Shown here: piece by piece, positions 4,116 to 6,645 of the stretch
How positions within the stretch are numbered: position 1 is the first letter of the stretch
Layout of the letters: each line of letters starts with the position of its first letter
Assembly (NCBI GenBank): GCA_946614405.1
Contig: CAMOGZ010000085.1
Location: forward strand, 1-6,645
Source: an uncultured Eubacterium sp.
GTDB taxonomy: Bacteria > Bacillota > Clostridia > Peptostreptococcales > Anaerovoracaceae
Direction: 5' to 3'
Length of the DNA: 6,645 nucleotides
Notes under the pieces: generated by a model
The model's database searches: none
What the model was told of the DNA's origin: nothing
What the model saw: the letters and a program-made list of their open reading frames with translations, nothing else
Position numbers and translations under genes: made by a program

Positions 4116-5312
4116 TTAGTTCTCGATCAGTTCGCCGTGGAAATACACGTACCTGGGCATCTGCTTCATGTCGTTGATGTCGATGTCCGGTTTCCCGTCG
4201 ATGACCACCAATTCCGCGTTCTTGCCCACGCAGATGGTGCCTTTGCGGTCGTCCATGCCCAGGATCTCGGCGGAGTTGATGGTGGCCTGCTTCAGGATGT
4301 CCACATATTCAAAGTCGAACCACTCATGTCTCGCATAGAACTCCATTCCAGGATGGGCCACAAAGTTTTCCTTATCGATATCGGATCCGAAGCCCAGCTT
4401 GAGCCCTGCCCGGTAGGCCCGGTTCACGCAGTCTTTCTCAATCTGCTCGTACTTCTTGCTGGTGTCCACCATGCCCTCGGAGAGATTGTTAGCGTCCTCG
4501 TCCAGGCAGGCAAGGCCGATGGCCGCCGTGGGCACCAGGAAAGTCCGGTCGGATTCCTTCAGCATCCGGATGGCCTCTTCATCGATGAAGCTGCCGTGCT
4601 CCACTGTCCGCAGCCCGCAGCGGATGGCGGTCTTGATCCCTTCCGCGCTGTGGGCATGTCCCATGACATGGGTGTCCTTCATGTCTGCGATACGGACCGC
4701 CTCCCGCAGCTCGTCCTCCGTCACGATCTGCTGTCCCGGCAGGCCGCCTTCGTTAAGGTAGGCGCCGGTGACCATGTATTTGATCACGTCATTGCCCAGC
4801 TCCAGCTGGTGACGTGCGGCTTTGCGCACTTCCATGGGTCCGTCGCAGACGCTGTACATGGGCCCGAAGGTCTCGTTCCCCATCTCCGTCGGGGTCAGCG
4901 CCTGGCCGGAGCTCAGGATGTCCGGCACGTTGATGTAGCCCTTCCGCTGGGCGTCCCGCACGCCCTTCACCACGTTATAGGCGCCGCCGGCGTCCCGCAC
5001 AGTGGTGTAGCCCTGCTTCAGCATCTCCCGGGCGTAGGAGTAGGTCTCCGCCCAGTGATCCTCCGGACGCCGGGCCACATAGGGCAGAAAGTCCAGGCTG
5101 TCCATGGTCAGGTGCACGTGCATGTCGAAGAATCCGGGCAGCAGCGTCCCGCCTTCGGCGTCCACGATGCGGCAGCCCTCCGGCGCTGCGATGGCGCCGG
5201 GCTCTGCGATCTCGGCGATGGTGTCTTTGTCATCCACCAGTACGTCTCCCATCTCCTGCACAAAGCCTTCTGTAAGTTCTTTCACAAATCTGCAATTTTT
5301 GAACAGTATCAT
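4116..5312 (-). CDS. Metal-dependent amidohydrolase, imidazolonepropionase/prolidase-like
   Basis: A 398-aa cytoplasmic enzyme of the amidohydrolase superfamily, full length for its group. The N-terminal beta-sandwich ends in GGTLLPGFFDMHVH, giving metal ligands H65 and H67. Other expected ligands are visible in order: K178 in DVIKYMVTGAY (the lysine that is carbamylated in binuclear members), H219 or H221 in VMGHAHSAEG, H239 in TVEHGSFID and D311 in GFGSDID. The C-terminal strand segment GTICVGKNAELVVIDG closes the sandwich. This set fits the imidazolonepropionase-related Met-dependent hydrolases, whose characterised members hydrolyse dipeptides such as Xaa-Pro or Xaa-Arg/Lys. The exact substrate cannot be read from sequence, and no other histidine-degradation gene is nearby, so HutI is unlikely. 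ATG 5312 is the start: it has GGAGGGGA just upstream, and the open frame continues back to 5435 only as an Arg-rich shadow of the MazG gene. Confidence 0.93.
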   Translation of the reverse strand: MILFKNCRFVKELTEGFVQEMGDVLVDDKDTIAEIAEPGAIAAPEGCRIVDAEGGTLLPGFFDMHVHLTMDSLDFLPYVARRPEDHWAETYSYAREMLKQGYTTVRDAGGAYNVVKGVRDAQRKGYINVPDILSSGQALTPTEMGNETFGPMYSVCDGPMEVRKAARHQLELGNDVIKYMVTGAYLNEGGLPGQQIVTEDELREAVRIADMKDTHVMGHAHSAEGIKTAIRCGLRTVEHGSFIDEEAIRMLKESDRTFLVPTAAIGLACLDEDANNLSEGMVDTSKKYEQIEKDCVNRAYRAGLKLGFGSDIDKENFVAHPGMEFYARHEWFDFEYVDILKQATINSAEILGMDDRKGTICVGKNAELVVIDGKPDIDINDMKQMPRYVYFHGELIEN

Positions 5313-5337
5313 AGGTCCCCTCCATTTTCGCCAACGC

Positions 5338-5658
5338 CTACAGTTGGTCGTATTTTGCTGCGTTTCCCCGCGCCTTCTCCACCGGGTACTTCGCCTCATT
5401 CTTATCCATCTTGTTGTTAATGATCTCGTCCGCATCCAGCTCCAGCTTGTCCAGCATGTTCTGGCAGTAGACCATCACGTCCGCCAGCTCCTCCTTCACA
5501 TGCTCCACATCGAAGTCCGTGTCGCTCCACTGGAAGCACTCCAGAAGCTCATTTGCCTCAATGGAAATGCTCTTGGCCAAATTGGCGGGCGAGTGGAACT
5601 GATCCCAGTCCCGGTCCTCGGTAAACTTGCGAATGCGGTCAATTGTCTCTTGTCTCAT
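5338..5658 (-). CDS. MazG-like nucleotide pyrophosphohydrolase, RS21-C6/dCTPase type
   Basis: A 106-aa all-alpha NTP pyrophosphohydrolase. These enzymes hydrolyse (d)NTPs to (d)NMP and pyrophosphate, cleaning up non-canonical or excess nucleotides. The diagnostic metal-binding pair is present: EANE (E34, E37) and EELAD (E57, D60), about twenty residues apart. Flanking family signatures include RDWDQFHSPANLAKSISIE (16-34) and NEAKYPVEKARG (88-98). The sequence resembles the RS21-C6 (dCTP pyrophosphatase) branch more than two-domain MazG. The start ATG at 5658 has GAGGAG six bases upstream, overlapping the stop of the EF-hand membrane protein, with an 11-bp gap, so the two are probably coupled. 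The amidohydrolase begins 25 bp downstream. Free-standing enzymes of this kind are house-cleaning genes; the reason for its place in this operon is unknown. Despite the name, it is unrelated to MazE/MazF toxin-antitoxin proteins and no such partners are present. Confidence 0.93.
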   Translation of the reverse strand: MRQETIDRIRKFTEDRDWDQFHSPANLAKSISIEANELLECFQWSDTDFDVEHVKEELADVMVYCQNMLDKLELDADEIINNKMDKNEAKYPVEKARGNAAKYDQL

Positions 5659-5669
5659 GTCTTACTCCT

Positions 5670-6584
5670 CTATAGTATCGTCCGGTCGAGCCCGCTGTAG
5701 TCCACCCGGTTCAAAATCTTCGGCGCGGAATCTTTGGTAAAGTATCCCCCGCCTCCCTGAGCGCGGACCACGACGACCAGATCCCCGAAAAAAGTCCTTT
5801 GTTCGAGGCCGTAGTATTGATCCCTGTCTGTGTCCAGGGAATACCGGAACGCCAGAACGGCCCCGGGCACATCCACCTCGCTATACCCCGGAAAGGCCTG
5901 ATCGTAGACCTTGCAGTACTCCAGCTCGTCCATGGTCTCCCCCTCCGGCGTTTTCTCCTGGTTCCGCTCGCGCACCGCGATGTCCACGATGGCCCAGCCA
6001 TCATCGATGCTGTCGCCGATGTACCAGACCCCCGCAGCAAGCTCACCCGGGGCAAGGTCCATGTCTCCGTCCAGGAACTTCCGGGACAAAGGCAAGCTGA
6101 CGCCGGCCACTTCGCAGGTCCTGGCATCCTCCACAGAGCTGAGCTCCTGGGCTATGGGCAGCTCCTTGTCGTAAAACCCGTCAAAGATACCGCCATTGTC
6201 CATGATGGCCGTGCTGATGGCAATGACAGCGACCAGCACCAGGGGAATGCTCAGCCAGGGCACCACCTTAAGCAAAGCCTTATTCCGCTCGATTCTCTGT
6301 GCCTGCTTTTCCGCTCTTTCCGCAGCGTGTCTCTCCCGCATCGCATCCCACTCTTCTTTGGTGATAATTCTGCCGTGCTCGTCCGTGTAAAACGGCACAT
6401 AGCTGCGGCATTTGAAGGATGAGCCAGTGTAGGAACCACCGCCACTGCCGCCGCTCAGTATATCGTTTCCGTAAGAATCCATGAACTGGGCCAGGTCATT
6501 GGCCTGCTCACCGGCATCCAGGTTGCCGTCCCCGTTTGAATCAAATCCATACCCGAAAAATCCCGGGTCTCCATTATCACTCAT
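5670..6584 (-). CDS. Single-pass membrane protein with an N-terminal EF-hand loop
   Basis: A 304-aa protein of unknown family. A canonical EF-hand/dockerin-like calcium loop lies at 15-26 (DSNGDGNLDAGE: D15, N17, D19, D23, E26). A Gly/Ser-rich stretch (44-56) follows. TDEHGRIITKEEW (67-79) looks like a degenerate second EF loop. A charged helix (76-102, REHAAERAEKQAQRIER-type) leads into one membrane segment (about 107-127, WLSIPLVLVAVIAISTAIM). Basic residues before the segment place the N-terminus in the cytoplasm and the 175-residue C-terminal domain outside. That domain is acidic and beta-rich (VWYIGDSIDDGWAIVDIAV; GDLVVVVRAQGGGG) and unrecognised. There is no cleavable signal peptide. 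ATG 6584 is preferred because AAGGAGGG is four to five bases upstream; the TTG at 6599 is upstream of that site. It is the first gene of the four-gene operon. Confidence 0.8.
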   Translation of the reverse strand: MSDNGDPGFFGYGFDSNGDGNLDAGEQANDLAQFMDSYGNDILSGGSGGGSYTGSSFKCRSYVPFYTDEHGRIITKEEWDAMRERHAAERAEKQAQRIERNKALLKVVPWLSIPLVLVAVIAISTAIMDNGGIFDGFYDKELPIAQELSSVEDARTCEVAGVSLPLSRKFLDGDMDLAPGELAAGVWYIGDSIDDGWAIVDIAVRERNQEKTPEGETMDELEYCKVYDQAFPGYSEVDVPGAVLAFRYSLDTDRDQYYGLEQRTFFGDLVVVVRAQGGGGYFTKDSAPKILNRVDYSGLDRTIL

Positions 6585-6610
6585 ATTCCCTCCTTGCAAT
6601 CGCTTTTTTT

Positions 6611-6619
6611 ATTATACCA
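6611..6619 (-). promoter_or_regulatory. Extended -10 promoter of the EF-hand/MazG/amidohydrolase/HEAT-like operon
   Basis: On the minus strand, TGG precedes a perfect TATAAT (6616-6611), giving the extended -10 form TGnTATAAT. No good -35 is visible at 16-18 bp upstream (TGTGGG at 6639-6634), which an extended -10 can compensate for. The leader would be about 20 nt. The TGTGGTATAAT here nearly matches the rrf2 promoter. The remaining bases to the window end hold nothing else recognisable. Confidence 0.65.
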
Positions 6620-6645
6620 CAGCCTTCCACTAACCCACAGCGAAA

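Noticed and set aside
4059..5420. 453-aa open frame on the plus strand
   Set aside because: It is the antisense of the amidohydrolase gene, is rich in His/Val/Leu as expected of a shadow frame, has no ribosome binding site, and shows no family motif. The minus-strand product has all its catalytic residues.
5313..5435. N-terminal extension of the amidohydrolase
   Set aside because: The extension is an Arg/Thr-rich shadow of the MazG gene; the ribosome binding site directly precedes ATG 5312, where the family's normal N-terminus begins.
5338..5658. Toxin-antitoxin or phage-defence module suggested by the MazG-like gene
   Set aside because: There is no MazE/MazF pair, nuclease, helicase or other defence gene in the window; the protein is a small house-cleaning pyrophosphohydrolase.

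Overview
The window reads as ordinary chromosome from a Gram-positive anaerobe of the Clostridia, most likely a gut-type Lachnospiraceae. This rests on fairly high GC in the genes with AT-rich intergenic DNA, AGGAGG-type ribosome binding sites before almost every gene, sigma-A-like TATAAT promoters, and gene families common in that group. These include a clostridial DUF296/PPC protein, a YwnA-like Rrf2 regulator, a secreted cyclophilin-like protein with a bacterial Ig-like domain, and a J-domain-like HPD protein. The taxonomic call is inference. There is no rRNA, tRNA, CRISPR array, transposase or phage gene.

Layout. (a) 1-2081, minus strand: a three-gene operon led by a J-domain-like cytoplasmic protein (1341-2081), then a DUF296/PPC protein (902-1339), then a secreted cyclophilin-like/Ig-like protein (1-886) that runs off the left edge and carries a 30-bp tandem repeat encoding a Pro/Asp linker. 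(b) 2082-2250: a 169-bp AT-rich divergent promoter region. (c) 2251-2475, plus strand: the only plus-strand gene, a 74-aa orphan. It ends at a strong hairpin terminator shared with the convergent cupin gene. (d) 2524-3502, minus strand: a small cupin gene and, upstream of it, a YwnA-type Rrf2 regulator. Three near-identical operators (TTGTAAY-N7-GWTACAA) lie here. Two bracket a perfect-consensus cupin promoter and one sits on the regulator's own promoter. This is a self-contained regulator/target module and the clearest regulatory signal in the window. (e) 3512-6584, minus strand: a four-gene operon. In transcription order it encodes a membrane protein with a canonical EF-hand loop, a MazG/RS21-C6-type nucleotide pyrophosphohydrolase, an imidazolonepropionase/prolidase-like amidohydrolase, and an all-helical HEAT-like protein.

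How the genes work together. Short gaps and Shine-Dalgarno sites that overlap upstream stop codons indicate translational coupling in both operons. No metabolic link joins the members of either operon. The J-like/PPC/secreted-cyclophilin trio and the EF-hand/MazG/amidohydrolase/HEAT set are both unexplained combinations. Several starts were chosen downstream of the longest open frame because the ribosome binding site or promoter position requires it (2081, 2251, 3438, 5312, 6584). I do not see a clear defence system or other complete novel machine here. The best candidates for something undescribed are the Rrf2-cupin regulon and the two odd operons.
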